A stretch of DNA of 64,000 nt from Ignavibacteria bacterium (GCA_020635205.1 JACKAE010000003.1:1-64000), one strand, 5' to 3'; counted from the first letter of the stretch, positions 9,203-19,239 are shown. Numbers and translations are program-made. The notes: generated from the sequence alone by a model not told the origin.

Positions 9203-9388
9203 TCACGTTGAGATCGTTTTCGTTAAGATCACTCTGCCGTTGTAGTAACCACAGCTTGTGCAAGCTGTGTGATGTCTCTTGATCTCACCGCAGTTCGGGC
9301 ACTTGCCGATTGCAGGAGCCGTCAGTTTGTAGTGCGTGCGACGTTTGTCGCGCCGCGTTTTGGAAATTTTTCGTTTGGGATGTGCCAT
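9203..9388 (-). CDS. rpmF: 50S ribosomal protein L32
   Basis: 61 residues, the typical bL32 length, with the start MAHPKRKISKTRRDKRR and the Cys4 zinc site CPNCGEIKRHHTACTSCG. GAGG stands 7 bases upstream of the ATG. It follows yceD on the same strand, the conserved yceD-rpmF pair of many bacteria. The usual next genes (plsX, fabH) are absent here: a terminator and then truA follow. Confidence 0.97.
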   Translation of the reverse strand: MAHPKRKISKTRRDKRRTHYKLTAPAIGKCPNCGEIKRHHTACTSCGYYNGRVILTKTIST

Positions 9389-9439
9389 AGTCTACCTCGC
9401 GTCCCGTTTGTTTTCGTTCTATGTTTTATTCAATTCAAC

Positions 9440-10015
9440 TTAATTCAACTCAGTATCTTCTGGGAACAGCCCCTCAAGCTTCGACCATCTTGGATCAATT
9501 GTCCCCTTCGAGCAATTGCAGGTGTTTTTATTGAGGTCTGTTCCGCACGAACTGCAAAGTCCTTTACAATCTTCCCGACAAAGATTTTTCATCGGGTAGG
9601 CCAGCCTCAACGTTTCAATGATCTCATCATCAAGTACAATTGCATGCTCATCTGCCCTCAGCCTGTAGATACCACCGGCATCCTCACTCTCCTCGCCAGA
9701 CTCTACCTCTGGAGCATCTCCACTCACCTGGAAGTAGAGCGAAAATTCTGCTTCCACTTTCCGCTCCGTTTCGATCAGACAACGATCACATTCACCAATC
9801 TGCTCCGCGGTTATTCTCCCACTCAGATAGTATTGGCTTGCAACTCGCGAGATTGACCCGTCAATCGAAATTTCACCCCGATAAAAACTCCCAAGTTCCA
9901 GCGCATCCGCATCAATCGTGAAATCAAATGGATACTCTCGCTCTTCGAGATTAGCTATCGGTATCACCAGAAGTGCAGGTGCTCTCTTCTTCCCCTCTAC
10001 GTGTTGTGACTTCAT
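9440..10015 (-). CDS. YceD/DUF177 family protein
   Basis: About 191 residues. DUF177/YceD proteins are encoded just upstream of rpmF and are linked to 23S rRNA maturation or accumulation in plants and E. coli. The family region includes GECDRCL near residue 72 and the C-terminal cysteine cluster LCREDCKGLCSSCGTDLN followed by CNCS, a probable metal site. The ATG at 10015 is preceded by GGGGGAGGG about 6 bases away; that purine run lies inside the longer open frame from 10045, so the shorter protein is preferred. The exact role in this organism is inferred. Confidence 0.9.
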   Translation of the reverse strand: MKSQHVEGKKRAPALLVIPIANLEEREYPFDFTIDADALELGSFYRGEISIDGSISRVASQYYLSGRITAEQIGECDRCLIETERKVEAEFSLYFQVSGDAPEVESGEESEDAGGIYRLRADEHAIVLDDEIIETLRLAYPMKNLCREDCKGLCSSCGTDLNKNTCNCSKGTIDPRWSKLEGLFPEDTELN

Positions 10016-10245
10016 CGCAAGCCCTCCCCCAAGTATTATGCACATATAGCGAGGGACAAAGATACGTCCCCCCGAAACTCTGACACAAAATTTGTCTGCA
10101 ACGAACTGTAGTTACGTTCCCCTAATTTTAGAGTACCAGAGTGGATTTCTGTAGAATTTCGCTCTGATAGATGATTTGTTCTCTCCCCACTCAGCAGTAG
10201 TTCCCTCGCGAAGTGAGCCTGTTGCCGATTTCTACTACGGTAGAA

Positions 10246-13200
10246 TTACGGCACAACGGCAATTTTCTTCAGCCGTGATTCTAACTCACCTCCACCTGCA
10301 TCAAGTGTCACTACTGAATAGAGGTAAACTCCTGTTGGGAGCAGATTTCCTCGATTGTCCCGGCCATCCCACTCACTTCCTCCGTCGCCAGAGGTTACGT
10401 TCAACTCACGCAAGATTGCTCCAGACTGCGTGTAGATTCTGATGAGAGCACCATTCGGCAATCCGGCAAAGGTGACACTCCCATGTTGGCTCAAGGAGAA
10501 AGGGTGAGGGTAAACGAATATCTGATCGAGCGATTCGGCAGAGATCGTGAAGCCGACTACGCTTCCTGCCCCCCCGTTCAACGGAAGGCCCTGTGCTGAC
10601 TCAACATTGGAGATAGTGATTGTGTAGTCAATGCCAAACGGACCGAGTGGATAAGACTCTTCGAGTTGCAGGAGAACTCGGCGGTTGTCGGTAGGATCAA
10701 CCTCCACACCAATAACACTCCCCGGAGGATCAAGCTGATAACTCTCAGGTGAGGTTCCTTTCTCAACAGAAATCTCGTCGTTGAAGGTGATCGCAATTTT
10801 CTTCTGAGGAACTGGCTCAGCCTTGACTGCAATGAAGACTGCAACTTCATTACCTGATGTCTCAGTTAGTGCTACCGACAGCGAAACCGCGGTGTCAACT
10901 GGAGAATTGAAACGATCACGCATCATCGCTGTGGGGCGAACAGTAATAACTTGACCTGATTGGTCGGTAAGGAATGTCACCAGAAGCGAACGTTCCCCCT
11001 TGTAGAGAAGCGAAGAAAGCTCTACGAGACGACCATCCGATTCCCGAAGTACTTCAATTGCTCCGTTGCGGTAAAATCCTTCGTCGAGATCACCTGAAAA
11101 TTTCAGGAGAACTTGCTTCCCACCACGCCCTTCAGCACTCACCAACTTCACAGAGTTATGTGTAAAGACCGACAGTGCTTCACTCCCTCTGCTCTCTCTG
11201 TTCGGTGCGCTCTCATCAATTGCAGTGACGATGTAGCCATACGTTCTCCCCCCCTGCAAACGACCTTCAGCTGTAGCTACCCCGGTGTCGACAAATTCCG
11301 TGGCAACAACCGTTGCAACAAGATCGAAGCGAATCTGATCTCCGGGTAAATCGAGCAAGGCTCGGTAGACCCTGAAGCTATCGGCTTGTGGAACGTCTTC
11401 CCAGCGAAGGTAGATCGATGAGTCGCTCAAAGCCCACCCAACGAAACCTGCTGGTGGCAGAGGACCACTGAAGGTTGGATCGATCTGGTAGAAGTTGATT
11501 CTGTTTCCATCTCCCACCCCGAGCTCATTTGTCTGATCCTTATCGAAATCACGAATAATAGGTTGGTTGATGATTGACCCTCCCCGCCACCAAAAGGGCT
11601 TTAGGCGACCGAGCGAGGCATCCCACTGAAAGAGATAGAGACTCGGAAAGAGTGAGATAGCAATTTCGTCGCCAGGTACGTTGTCGAGATTGCCGAACGA
11701 GACGCCAGTTCTGAAATCGGTTGAGCCGCGAACCCAGGCAACTTCCTCGCGGGCAATCTCCTGAGCGTTGTTCTGTTCATCAAACTTCATCAACCTGATA
11801 GTCCAGAGTGGTGACTGATACTCTCTATCGTCGTTTCGAAAGAGTGGCGCACGATAAACCAGCAGCAGCTCATCCTTCCCGTCGTTGTCTACGTCACCGG
11901 CAGCGAAGATATTTCGGTTGTCCCCCTCACTCCCATCGTTTTCCTCAGACCAGATCAGATCAAAACCTCCCTGACTATTTCGCTCGTAGAGAATAAAGTC
12001 GTCGTCGTTATCGCTGAAGAGAATCTCTGGTTGGCCATTGCCATTAACATCGGAGATAACGATGTCACTTGCCCCCAACACATTCACTTGCGAACCGACA
12101 TCGGGGGGAGTCGGGTTACTCAATCGAGCTATCTCACGGTAATTATTCCCTTCACGTTCCAGAATAACGTAGTACTGCTCTTTCGTTTTAGGGTCGATTT
12201 TGTAGCCGATCACCTCGTCCTTACCATCAGCGTTGAAGTCATACATCATGCTCGGATAGAAGGGTTCAGACTCGGGAGTAGTGTAGAGAACATCGTCGAA
12301 CGGACTCCCCCCCGGTTCCCTCTGCTCGAAGATTATCCCACTTCCGCTCGACTGCCCGAGAACTTCCATCAGCTTATCACCATCGCTATCCCCCACTCCT
12401 CTCGGCAGCCACGATTCAGCTGAGTCGAATGGTACAAACTCCGTTCCAGAGAATTGGTAGAGAACCAAATTGCCGAAGGCAAATCCATCCAGACTATTCA
12501 TGAGAAGTTCAGGAACCTCAGGATCGACAATGGAAGGAGCTTGTGGGAGAACATAGCCGTTTGGGGCACTCCACGGCTTCCGGATCATTGTTGTGACGGG
12601 GAATGATTCATCCCGAATCTTAACGCTGATTGGTGATAAAGGATCACCGAGCAACGTACTGCTTCCGGCAGCGTTCACAACGCGAATGTAGAGATCGTAT
12701 GGAAGGCCGGGCGTAAGTTCATCGGAGGTAATAAATCGGAAGTGTTGCTTCACCATACCACTACGTTCGGCCTCCAGTTCGTATGGAAGAAAAGGTTCGC
12801 CAGAACCTGTTGGACGAAGCCAGAGCGTTGCGCGCGTTTGATCGTCCGTCATCAACGTCACCCCCAAAACAGAGCGGTCGTAGAGCCAGATGTTCCGAAT
12901 ATCTGAGGCAACCACAACAGGTGGTGTGCGGTCGTGGGTGAACCGAATCCGCCGCTCGAACGACCGCCCAGTAGTCAACAACAGACGGAGACGAATTGTC
13001 TGGACTCCCTCTTCAAGGTCTGCAGTAGTGAACGTGCCGAGCAAGCCGTTGAAGACCCCCTCATTCCCTTTGTTCAGAACTCTCCACTCTTCGGGAAGCT
13101 CTCCCGAGCCAATCTCAAGTGTCCACGACTCTAAAAAAGGTGCGACAGCGGAGCCAAACACCTTAACTGTAGAATCGACTGAAGCCCCCTCGTTCGTTCG

Positions 13201-14640
13201 AGGAGAATTGATTTTAAGCACTGACGACCCCGGCCAGTTCACGGCTCGGGCAGCATCCAGAAGTCCTGCACCAAAATCGATGTCCCATCCTACAGAACCA
13301 AGATCACTCGACGACAACTCTAAGACGCCTCGAACTTCATCAGCACTCCAATCAGGGTGTAGCGAGCGCAAGAGTGCCGCAACACCAGCAACGTGCGGAG
13401 CGGAAAAGGATGTCCCACTAACGGTACGATAACCATTGTTCCGATTGGTTGTCAGAATTGATTCTCCCGGAGCCACTAACGACAACTGCGAACCATACGC
13501 ACTAAAGAAGGTAAGGAGGTCGCGATCAGTTGTTGCGCCAACGGAGATCACTTCGTCGAACCCTGAAGGGTAGTGTGGGTCGGGAACTCCGTCGTTCCCG
13601 CTGGAGGCAACCATCACCACTCCACGTGAGTGGGCAAAGCGAACGGCATCTTCGAGAAGTGGCGAGTTGTAGGTATCACCGAAGCTCATGTTCAGCACGT
13701 CAACACCGATTGTTGCCCCGTATACAATGGCAGCAGCAACGTCATCATCCTGACTGTCACCGGTTGCATCGAAGGCGCGAATAATCACCAGTCGACAGTT
13801 GGGGGCAATGCCGGAAATCCCGATTCGGTTGTTCCTCACGCCCCCGATAACTCCTGCAACGTTCGTGCCGTGTCCCTGTTCGTCGAACGGGACTCCATCT
13901 CGTTCACTCCAATCACCGAAGTTTGGGATATTTTGATCGACCATATCGAATCCAATCAGGTCGTCGGGATAGCCATTCCCATCTTGGTCGATCCCGTCAA
14001 GATCACCTGCAACACCATCACGAACTTCACTCGACGGCCAGGGATCGAATCGTCCGTTTTTGTTGAGATCTTCAGCCGGGTTTACCCAGAGAGCATCTTG
14101 AAGGTCTTCGTGTTCCCACTCAATTCCAGTGTCGATAATGCCTATCAGAACAGTCTGGTCTCCCGCTGTACGCTCCCACGCCTTCAGCGCACCAACTCGC
14201 TTCAACCCCCACTGCTCACTGAAGAGCGAATCGTTTGGCTCACTCTCTTCAATGTGGTAGGTGTGGTTCGGGTAAATCGCTTCGACACCTTTAACGGATC
14301 TGAGAAGTGAGACTGGTGGGCCAGCTCCCCGCCAGTCGACTACGAGGTATCTATCCAGAGAAGTGTTTGCAAGTGTCGTTCGAGATGTTCCAACCGAGGG
14401 GAAAATCGATTGCGTAGAAAGTTCCGCACGATGCTCCGAGGCGACTTGGCGAAGTGCTTCGGAGACAGACTTGGTCGGTGTATCAGGCGAGAGAAAGAGT
14501 ATCCACGAAGAAGACTCAGCAGACTGTGCAGAGAGCATTGCTGAGGAGAGAACGAAGAGTCCACTAACGAAAAACAGAGAGAGCAAAAGGGAAGGGAATC
14601 TCGTACTATAGCTGAAGGTATGTATAGGCCGTATGTTCAT
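10246..14640 (-). CDS. Secreted subtilisin-like (S8) protease with FG-GAP repeats and T9SS sorting domain
   Basis: 1464 residues. A signal peptide (FPSLLLSLFFVSGLFVLSSA, cut near SAQS) is followed by a propeptide-like region and an S8 peptidase domain with an intact triad: Asp170 in IIDTGIEW, His257 in GHGTNVAG and Ser411 in GTSFSAPH. The middle has Ig-like segments and about five Asp-rich calcium-binding FG-GAP/VCBS-type repeats (DFNADGKDE, DVNGNGQPE, DVDNDGKDE), then a fibronectin III-like domain near 1110. The C-terminus (YPHPFSLSQHGSVTFAGLP to the end) matches FlgD-like/T9SS type A sorting domains. It is probably a surface or extracellular protease. The ATG at 14640 gives the signal peptide; a TTG frame extension to 14727 is unlikely. 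Substrate unknown. Confidence 0.9.
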   Translation of the reverse strand: MNIRPIHTFSYSTRFPSLLLSLFFVSGLFVLSSAMLSAQSAESSSWILFLSPDTPTKSVSEALRQVASEHRAELSTQSIFPSVGTSRTTLANTSLDRYLVVDWRGAGPPVSLLRSVKGVEAIYPNHTYHIEESEPNDSLFSEQWGLKRVGALKAWERTAGDQTVLIGIIDTGIEWEHEDLQDALWVNPAEDLNKNGRFDPWPSSEVRDGVAGDLDGIDQDGNGYPDDLIGFDMVDQNIPNFGDWSERDGVPFDEQGHGTNVAGVIGGVRNNRIGISGIAPNCRLVIIRAFDATGDSQDDDVAAAIVYGATIGVDVLNMSFGDTYNSPLLEDAVRFAHSRGVVMVASSGNDGVPDPHYPSGFDEVISVGATTDRDLLTFFSAYGSQLSLVAPGESILTTNRNNGYRTVSGTSFSAPHVAGVAALLRSLHPDWSADEVRGVLELSSSDLGSVGWDIDFGAGLLDAARAVNWPGSSVLKINSPRTNEGASVDSTVKVFGSAVAPFLESWTLEIGSGELPEEWRVLNKGNEGVFNGLLGTFTTADLEEGVQTIRLRLLLTTGRSFERRIRFTHDRTPPVVVASDIRNIWLYDRSVLGVTLMTDDQTRATLWLRPTGSGEPFLPYELEAERSGMVKQHFRFITSDELTPGLPYDLYIRVVNAAGSSTLLGDPLSPISVKIRDESFPVTTMIRKPWSAPNGYVLPQAPSIVDPEVPELLMNSLDGFAFGNLVLYQFSGTEFVPFDSAESWLPRGVGDSDGDKLMEVLGQSSGSGIIFEQREPGGSPFDDVLYTTPESEPFYPSMMYDFNADGKDEVIGYKIDPKTKEQYYVILEREGNNYREIARLSNPTPPDVGSQVNVLGASDIVISDVNGNGQPEILFSDNDDDFILYERNSQGGFDLIWSEENDGSEGDNRNIFAAGDVDNDGKDELLLVYRAPLFRNDDREYQSPLWTIRLMKFDEQNNAQEIAREEVAWVRGSTDFRTGVSFGNLDNVPGDEIAISLFPSLYLFQWDASLGRLKPFWWRGGSIINQPIIRDFDKDQTNELGVGDGNRINFYQIDPTFSGPLPPAGFVGWALSDSSIYLRWEDVPQADSFRVYRALLDLPGDQIRFDLVATVVATEFVDTGVATAEGRLQGGRTYGYIVTAIDESAPNRESRGSEALSVFTHNSVKLVSAEGRGGKQVLLKFSGDLDEGFYRNGAIEVLRESDGRLVELSSLLYKGERSLLVTFLTDQSGQVITVRPTAMMRDRFNSPVDTAVSLSVALTETSGNEVAVFIAVKAEPVPQKKIAITFNDEISVEKGTSPESYQLDPPGSVIGVEVDPTDNRRVLLQLEESYPLGPFGIDYTITISNVESAQGLPLNGGAGSVVGFTISAESLDQIFVYPHPFSLSQHGSVTFAGLPNGALIRIYTQSGAILRELNVTSGDGGSEWDGRDNRGNLLPTGVYLYSVVTLDAGGGELESRLKKIAVVP

Positions 14641-14780
14641 AAAGTGGAGAAGATGCAGACTACCCCTTCCTCTTTCTACCAAGTGTTTTCGCGACAATCT
14701 TAGAACTATTGATATTCGAGCTGACAATTACGTTGTACTATTGGTGAAATTGGGTCAATCTTATGGACAACTGCCGACAC

Positions 14781-15533
14781 TCACAAGGGAATTATCAATC
14801 CATCTTCGGCAACGCTCCAATCAAGTCCTCCACTATCAACAATAATCTCTTCAAAAGCTCTCTCTCGCTCGGGAGAGACGTGCGTAAAGATCAGACGTGA
14901 GACACCGGCATTGCGGGCAGACTCAACGACGTGTGATAGGTTAACGTGAGCAGATTCACAGATCAGAAGCTCTGTTCCGAGAAGCTCCACCTCAAGGTCC
15001 TGCTCCGAACCAATGTCTTGACTAAAAAGAATCTTTCTCTCTCCACTTTCGAGAACGAAGCCGAAGGAAGGGAATGAGAGCAGGTCGGCTTCCTCACTCC
15101 CCATAAACTTATCCAGATGGCTGGTACGAAAAGGACGCAGGCTCCACTCTTCAGAAAGAAGTAGTGGTTGCAATTCACTCATTCGAAGTTCGAACGGAAG
15201 TGGTTTTTGAAGCATCCACGAATTCGAGAGAACTGAGCGAAAAAAATGTAGAGACCGAGGGGGCAGATAGAGGTCGACAGGGGTTTCTCGTCGGCCAATA
15301 ATCCAAGCCATCACAAGATTTGGAAGCCCGGTCCAGTGATCGGCGTGCATGTGGCTGAGGACCACCGTAGTAATCTTGTGCAGATTCCGACCATCCCGGA
15401 TTATTGCTCGCGAACACCCTTCACCGGCATCAATCAGAAGAATATCCCCACTATCGAACCCGAACGTTGCGGCACTTGCCCCTCGATTCCCTGATGGAGT
15501 CCCTGCCCCTGTACCGTGTAGAATGATTTCCAT
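14781..15533 (-). CDS. Metallo-beta-lactamase-fold hydrolase, RNase Z-like
   Basis: A 250-residue MBL-fold protein. The zinc motif HxHxDH is intact in SHMHADHWTGLPN near residue 60, with an N-terminal GTGAGTPSGNRGAS and DAGEG like those of RNase Z/ElaC relatives. Further ligands are likely in the C-terminal segments FSQDIGS and FTHVSPE. RNase Z removes tRNA 3' trailers, but this protein is shorter than bacterial RNase Z (about 305) and the long exosite arm is not apparent. A phosphodiesterase role is therefore equally possible. Cytoplasmic, ATG start; 46 bases downstream of the SPOR gene on the same strand. Confidence 0.85.
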   Translation of the reverse strand: MEIILHGTGAGTPSGNRGASAATFGFDSGDILLIDAGEGCSRAIIRDGRNLHKITTVVLSHMHADHWTGLPNLVMAWIIGRRETPVDLYLPPRSLHFFRSVLSNSWMLQKPLPFELRMSELQPLLLSEEWSLRPFRTSHLDKFMGSEEADLLSFPSFGFVLESGERKILFSQDIGSEQDLEVELLGTELLICESAHVNLSHVVESARNAGVSRLIFTHVSPERERAFEEIIVDSGGLDWSVAEDGLIIPL

Positions 15534-15579
15534 TCGGGTAGATTTTGAAAATGTCTTACGGAAGCCTCTTCAACCAGAA

Positions 15580-16329
15580 TTACTCCACGAGCACAGTGAA
15601 TGCACCACACTCACACACCTTCGCTACATCTGGTTTTGCTTTTGCAGCCTCCTCGCGTGTATCGTATGGGCCAACAACCAAAGCATATTGTGTTTTACCG
15701 TTGATTTCTTTCGGGAAAACAAATGGGGTCACCCCTTTTTTCTGTAGTTCTTTCACTCGCCGCTCGGCAGCCTCTTCAGTTGGGAAAAGTCCAACTTGCA
15801 AGGCATATCCTTTGAACTGCTCATCCTCTTCATCCTCAACTATCGTAGCGTCGGTCCCACTCGACGATTGTTGGGATTCTTCTTCCCCTTCATCCTCAAG
15901 AGTAAACTCCCAGCTTTCAACTGCTTGAATTACAGAAAGAGCCTTTGAAACGTATGGCGATTGCGGATAGGTCTTCTTCAACATGGTATACCAAGTCCAA
16001 GAAGCGAGCGAATCACGTTTCTCAACATAGCGTCGCACCAGTTGGTAGGCAGATTCATCTGCCCAAGGTCCTGTAGGTTCAAGCGCAATCACCTCACGGT
16101 AGAGATTGAGTGCTCGGTCATCCGCTGTCATCTGAGCGCGAACGTAGAGTGCCGCTGGAACAAAGCGGGCATTCCGCTTCAACGGCTCTACTAACCAGTA
16201 GGCAGTATCCCTCTCCCCCTTCTCGTAGAGTTTGAGAATATCTAATGCTTGTTGTTCATAGTTCTGCGCGAAGGTACTCAACGTTGAGCAGAGAAAAAGT
16301 GCAGAAAGAGCTATTAGAATATGGCGCAT
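15580..16329 (-). CDS. Secreted SPOR-domain protein with TPR-like region
   Basis: 249 residues. A signal peptide (ILIALSALFLCSTLSTFAQ) leads into a helical TPR-like region (residues 25-130: ALDILKLYEKGERDTAYWLV, then ALNLYREVIALEP). Next comes a very acidic linker with EDEGEEESQQ and EDEEDEQ. A C-terminal SPOR domain (about 172-249: YALQVGLFPTEEAAERRVKE, YALVVGPYDTREEA) binds denuded peptidoglycan in known members. The product is likely periplasmic and acts at the septum or envelope. Two cysteines (CECGAF) close to the C-terminus are unusual. ATG start directly after a 7-mer-like tract. Confidence 0.87.
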   Translation of the reverse strand: MRHILIALSALFLCSTLSTFAQNYEQQALDILKLYEKGERDTAYWLVEPLKRNARFVPAALYVRAQMTADDRALNLYREVIALEPTGPWADESAYQLVRRYVEKRDSLASWTWYTMLKKTYPQSPYVSKALSVIQAVESWEFTLEDEGEEESQQSSSGTDATIVEDEEDEQFKGYALQVGLFPTEEAAERRVKELQKKGVTPFVFPKEINGKTQYALVVGPYDTREEAAKAKPDVAKVCECGAFTVLVE

Positions 16330-16451
16330 AATTTGAGATTGCAGTTAGCAGTTGAGAAGTCGTAATCGTTGGACTGAACTTGCTTTGTGACCCGAACTGT
16401 TCATCTGAACAAACGGACTATCAACAGTCCACTTCACGACAACATTTTCAA

Positions 16452-17846
16452 TCAGATAGCGAGAGTATCGAGTGGAATCACTTTTCGTCTTCCCCCCTCA
16501 TCTACCTCCGTTCCAATAAGTGTAGCCGAGGTTGCCCGATCGACCTTCACGTTGATATACTCACCGGGGTCTACATCAGATCGTGGGAAGATCACAACAT
16601 GGTTCTCACCGGTTCTCCCCTTCCACTCCAACGGATCACGCTTGCTCGGGCCTTCAACTAAAACCTCGAACGTTTTGCCAAGGTGGCTCTGATTTTTTTC
16701 GGCTGAGATGCTATTCTGGAGTTCAATGATTTCCTGCAGACGACGAGTTTTCACTTCATCTGGAACATCGTCCCCCATTGCCCAAGCCTTCGTCCGTTCA
16801 CGTGGGGAATATTTGAACATATATGCGCCATCGTATCTAACCCGGCTCATCACCTCAAGCGTTCCTTGGTGATCTTCCTCAGTCTCCGTTGGGAACCCGG
16901 CAATGATGTCGGTGGAGAGAGCAACGTCCGGAATCAACTCACGGATTTTCTCAATCCGCTCCATGTAGTGATCGACCGTGTAGGTACGGTTCATCAGCTC
17001 GAGAACCCGGTTTGATCCAGATTGAACGGGAAGGTGAATATAGTTGCAGATATTCGGCCACTCAGCCATCGTCTCGATCAGTTTGTCGGACATGTCTTGT
17101 GGATGAGATGTTGTGTAGCGAATTCGGATCAGTGGATCAACCGCAGCAGCGGCAGATAGCAGATCGGCAAAATCTTTTCCCTCCCAGAGATAGCTGTTCA
17201 CGTTCTGCCCCAGCAACGTCACCTCCCTGAAACCGTGATCGCTCAGATACTTTACTTCATCGACAATCGACCTCAACGAGCGACTTCTCTCTCTCCCTCT
17301 TGTAAAGGGAACAACGCAGTAGGTACAAAACTTATCGCAGCCTCGCATCACTGAAATCCAAGCTGAGATACCCTCGGTTCGCATTGGCGTGATGTCGTCG
17401 TAGGTCTCTACACGTGAGAGCTTCACGGCAAGTCCTTTCTCACCGTGACGAGCTTCACTCACCAATTCGGGGAGAACTCGGTATTGATCTGGACCGACAA
17501 CAATGTCGACAATTGAATCATCGGTCAGGAGATCTTTCCGCATCCGTTCTGCCATACAGCCAAGCAGACCAACAACCAACTCAGGATTTTTCTTCTTGTG
17601 GTGGGCAATGTTGGCAAGCCGATGGTGAATCCGCTGCTCGGCGTTATCCCGAATTGAACAGGTATTGAGCAGAACAAGGTCGGCTCCTTCAATTTGATCT
17701 GTGGAAGCAAAGCCCTCTTTGTTCAGTACCGAGAGAACAATCTCTGTGTCGGCAAGGTTCATCTGGCAACCGTAGGTCTCAACGTAAACCTGTTTTCCGG
17801 TTGACTGAACGTCTGTCATTTCTGGTGTTATCTCTATCTGAGTCAT
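16452..17846 (-). CDS. miaB: tRNA-2-methylthio-N6-dimethylallyladenosine synthase MiaB
   Basis: 464 residues. A radical SAM methylthiotransferase that adds the 2-methylthio group to i6A37 of tRNA. It has the UPF0004 domain with three cluster cysteines (YGCQMN, NTCSIRDNAEQR, LLGCMAERM), a radical SAM centre MRGCDKFCTYCVVPFTRGRE near residue 168, and a C-terminal TRAM domain (LGKTFEVLVEGPSKRDP). The motif CVVPFTRGRE and the RDNAEQR element favour MiaB over MtaB/RimO. ATG at 17846; an ATG ten codons later is also possible. It follows coaE on the same strand. Confidence 0.95.
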   Translation of the reverse strand: MTQIEITPEMTDVQSTGKQVYVETYGCQMNLADTEIVLSVLNKEGFASTDQIEGADLVLLNTCSIRDNAEQRIHHRLANIAHHKKKNPELVVGLLGCMAERMRKDLLTDDSIVDIVVGPDQYRVLPELVSEARHGEKGLAVKLSRVETYDDITPMRTEGISAWISVMRGCDKFCTYCVVPFTRGRERSRSLRSIVDEVKYLSDHGFREVTLLGQNVNSYLWEGKDFADLLSAAAAVDPLIRIRYTTSHPQDMSDKLIETMAEWPNICNYIHLPVQSGSNRVLELMNRTYTVDHYMERIEKIRELIPDVALSTDIIAGFPTETEEDHQGTLEVMSRVRYDGAYMFKYSPRERTKAWAMGDDVPDEVKTRRLQEIIELQNSISAEKNQSHLGKTFEVLVEGPSKRDPLEWKGRTGENHVVIFPRSDVDPGEYINVKVDRATSATLIGTEVDEGGRRKVIPLDTLAI

Positions 17847-17917
17847 ATTCTCTTGCTCTTCTTCTACGTTCGTTCCTTTTCTCTCCGCTTCGCTTTGTCA
17901 AAGCAGACATATCTATT

Positions 17918-18595
17918 TCACTCACCGTCTTCCAACATATCATCCCACTCATCGAGTGAGTGGTGTGGAGGGAGCACCTTCAGAAGGTCCACTATAATAT
18001 TTGTTTTCTCCCTCAACTCTTCAATGCTCCCATTATTTGTAATCACGAAATCTGCCCGCTTCACCTTTTCTTCGGCTGGAATCTGCATCAAGTCTCTCTT
18101 CCTCACCTCTTCTGGATCGATTCCATCCCGTTCGGCTCCACGCCGGTATCGAATCTCAGGATCTGCGTCGACCACAACGATATAGTCGAATCGTTCATCC
18201 CCACCTGACTCAAAGATGAGTGCCGCTTCGCAGGCAACAATACGACTCCCCTCTTCAATCAGCTTCTTTGCTCTTACTCCCTGCTCAGCAATTGTTCGCG
18301 GGTGAACAATGACATTCAGTTTTTCAAGCTGTTCGCGGTCGTTAAACACGAGATTGGCAAGAGCTTTTCGATTCAATTCCCCATCTGTGTAGACATCGGA
18401 GCCAAACTCGGCAATGATTGCCGACTTCATTTCCGCATTATCTCGCATCAATTCCTTCGCAATGGCGTCGGCACTGAGAACTGGAATTCCACTCTCACGA
18501 AAAATATCAGCCACAAGCGACTTACCAGCACCGATGGACCCAGTCAGGCCAATCAACAGGTATTCACCAAGATTAGAGTTGTTTGCTTCGTTCAT
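17918..18595 (-). CDS. coaE: Dephospho-CoA kinase
   Basis: About 225 residues. It phosphorylates dephospho-CoA in the last step of CoA synthesis. The P-loop GLTGSIGAGKS near residue 16, the SADAIAKELM segment and the lid region RYRRGAERDGIDPEEVRKRD are clear family marks. The ATG at 18595 is preferred to an in-frame TTG at 18604; no ribosome-binding site is obvious. The acidic tail ending EDGE is ordinary. It is transcribed away from the HesB gene; the intervening 187 bases must carry both promoters. Confidence 0.95.
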   Translation of the reverse strand: MNEANNSNLGEYLLIGLTGSIGAGKSLVADIFRESGIPVLSADAIAKELMRDNAEMKSAIIAEFGSDVYTDGELNRKALANLVFNDREQLEKLNVIVHPRTIAEQGVRAKKLIEEGSRIVACEAALIFESGGDERFDYIVVVDADPEIRYRRGAERDGIDPEEVRKRDLMQIPAEEKVKRADFVITNNGSIEELREKTNIIVDLLKVLPPHHSLDEWDDMLEDGE

Positions 18596-18782
18596 ATCGG
18601 ACAAAAATAAGGATATCGAACCGGTTTCGTATTTTTGTCTGTCACGAAGAGGGGAATCACAACAGCAGTTGCTCCTGTTCGTTATAGAGAGCGCTTTTCT
18701 TTAGCGGGAACGTACGCAAGGACTTCCCGATCTCAGGAATTACAACAGAACAATCAACATACAGAAAAAGGAGTGACCCGAA

Positions 18783-19157
18783 ATGGCGGAAGTACTCATC
18801 GATCAGAGTCAGGAAACTACATTTGATACTCCGCTGAATCTCACGGAGAAGGCATTGAATGAGGTTCGGAAGATTCGAGAGAGCAATGATATTCCCGATG
18901 ATTACGGACTTCGAGTTGGGGTAAAGGGTGGAGGATGTTCCGGACTGAGCTACTCCCTCGCATTCGACGGCGAGAAACGTGATGGAGATAAGGTACTACA
19001 GTTTGATGATGTCAGTCTCTATGTAGACAAGAAGAGCCTCTTCTATTTAATGGGATGTGAGATCGACTTCTCGGATGGACTCAACGGGCGTGGCTTCACC
19101 TTCAACAACCCAAACGCAACGAAGACCTGCGGGTGTGGGTCGAGTTTTGGGGTGTAA
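18783..19157 (+). CDS. HesB/IscA-family Fe-S cluster assembly protein (A-type carrier)
   Basis: 124 residues. A-type carriers deliver Fe-S clusters to apoproteins such as the radical SAM and quinolinate enzymes. The three conserved cysteines are present: GGGCSGLSY near residue 56 and TCGCGSSFGV at the C-terminus. The first about 20 residues are an extra leader before the conserved LTEKALNEVRKI. GGAG stands 9 bases before the ATG. It is a single-gene unit closed by a strong hairpin. IscA, ErpA and SufA cannot be separated from sequence alone here. Confidence 0.93.
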   Translation: MAEVLIDQSQETTFDTPLNLTEKALNEVRKIRESNDIPDDYGLRVGVKGGGCSGLSYSLAFDGEKRDGDKVLQFDDVSLYVDKKSLFYLMGCEIDFSDGLNGRGFTFNNPNATKTCGCGSSFGV

Positions 19158-19190
19158 GTTCAGTACGCCGATCTACCAAGTAATTTAAAG

Positions 19191-19237
19191 GAACAAGTGA
19201 TCCCCGATCTCGTCATGTGATCGGGGATCACTTGTTC
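19191..19237 (+). terminator. Long perfect hairpin after the HesB gene
   Basis: A perfect 19-bp inverted repeat: 19191-19209 pairs with 19219-19237, with a 9-base loop (TCGTCATGT). The tail TATATATTTTCTTTATT is U-rich but interrupted. It probably serves as a terminator. Confidence 0.8.
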
Positions 19238-19239
19238 TA

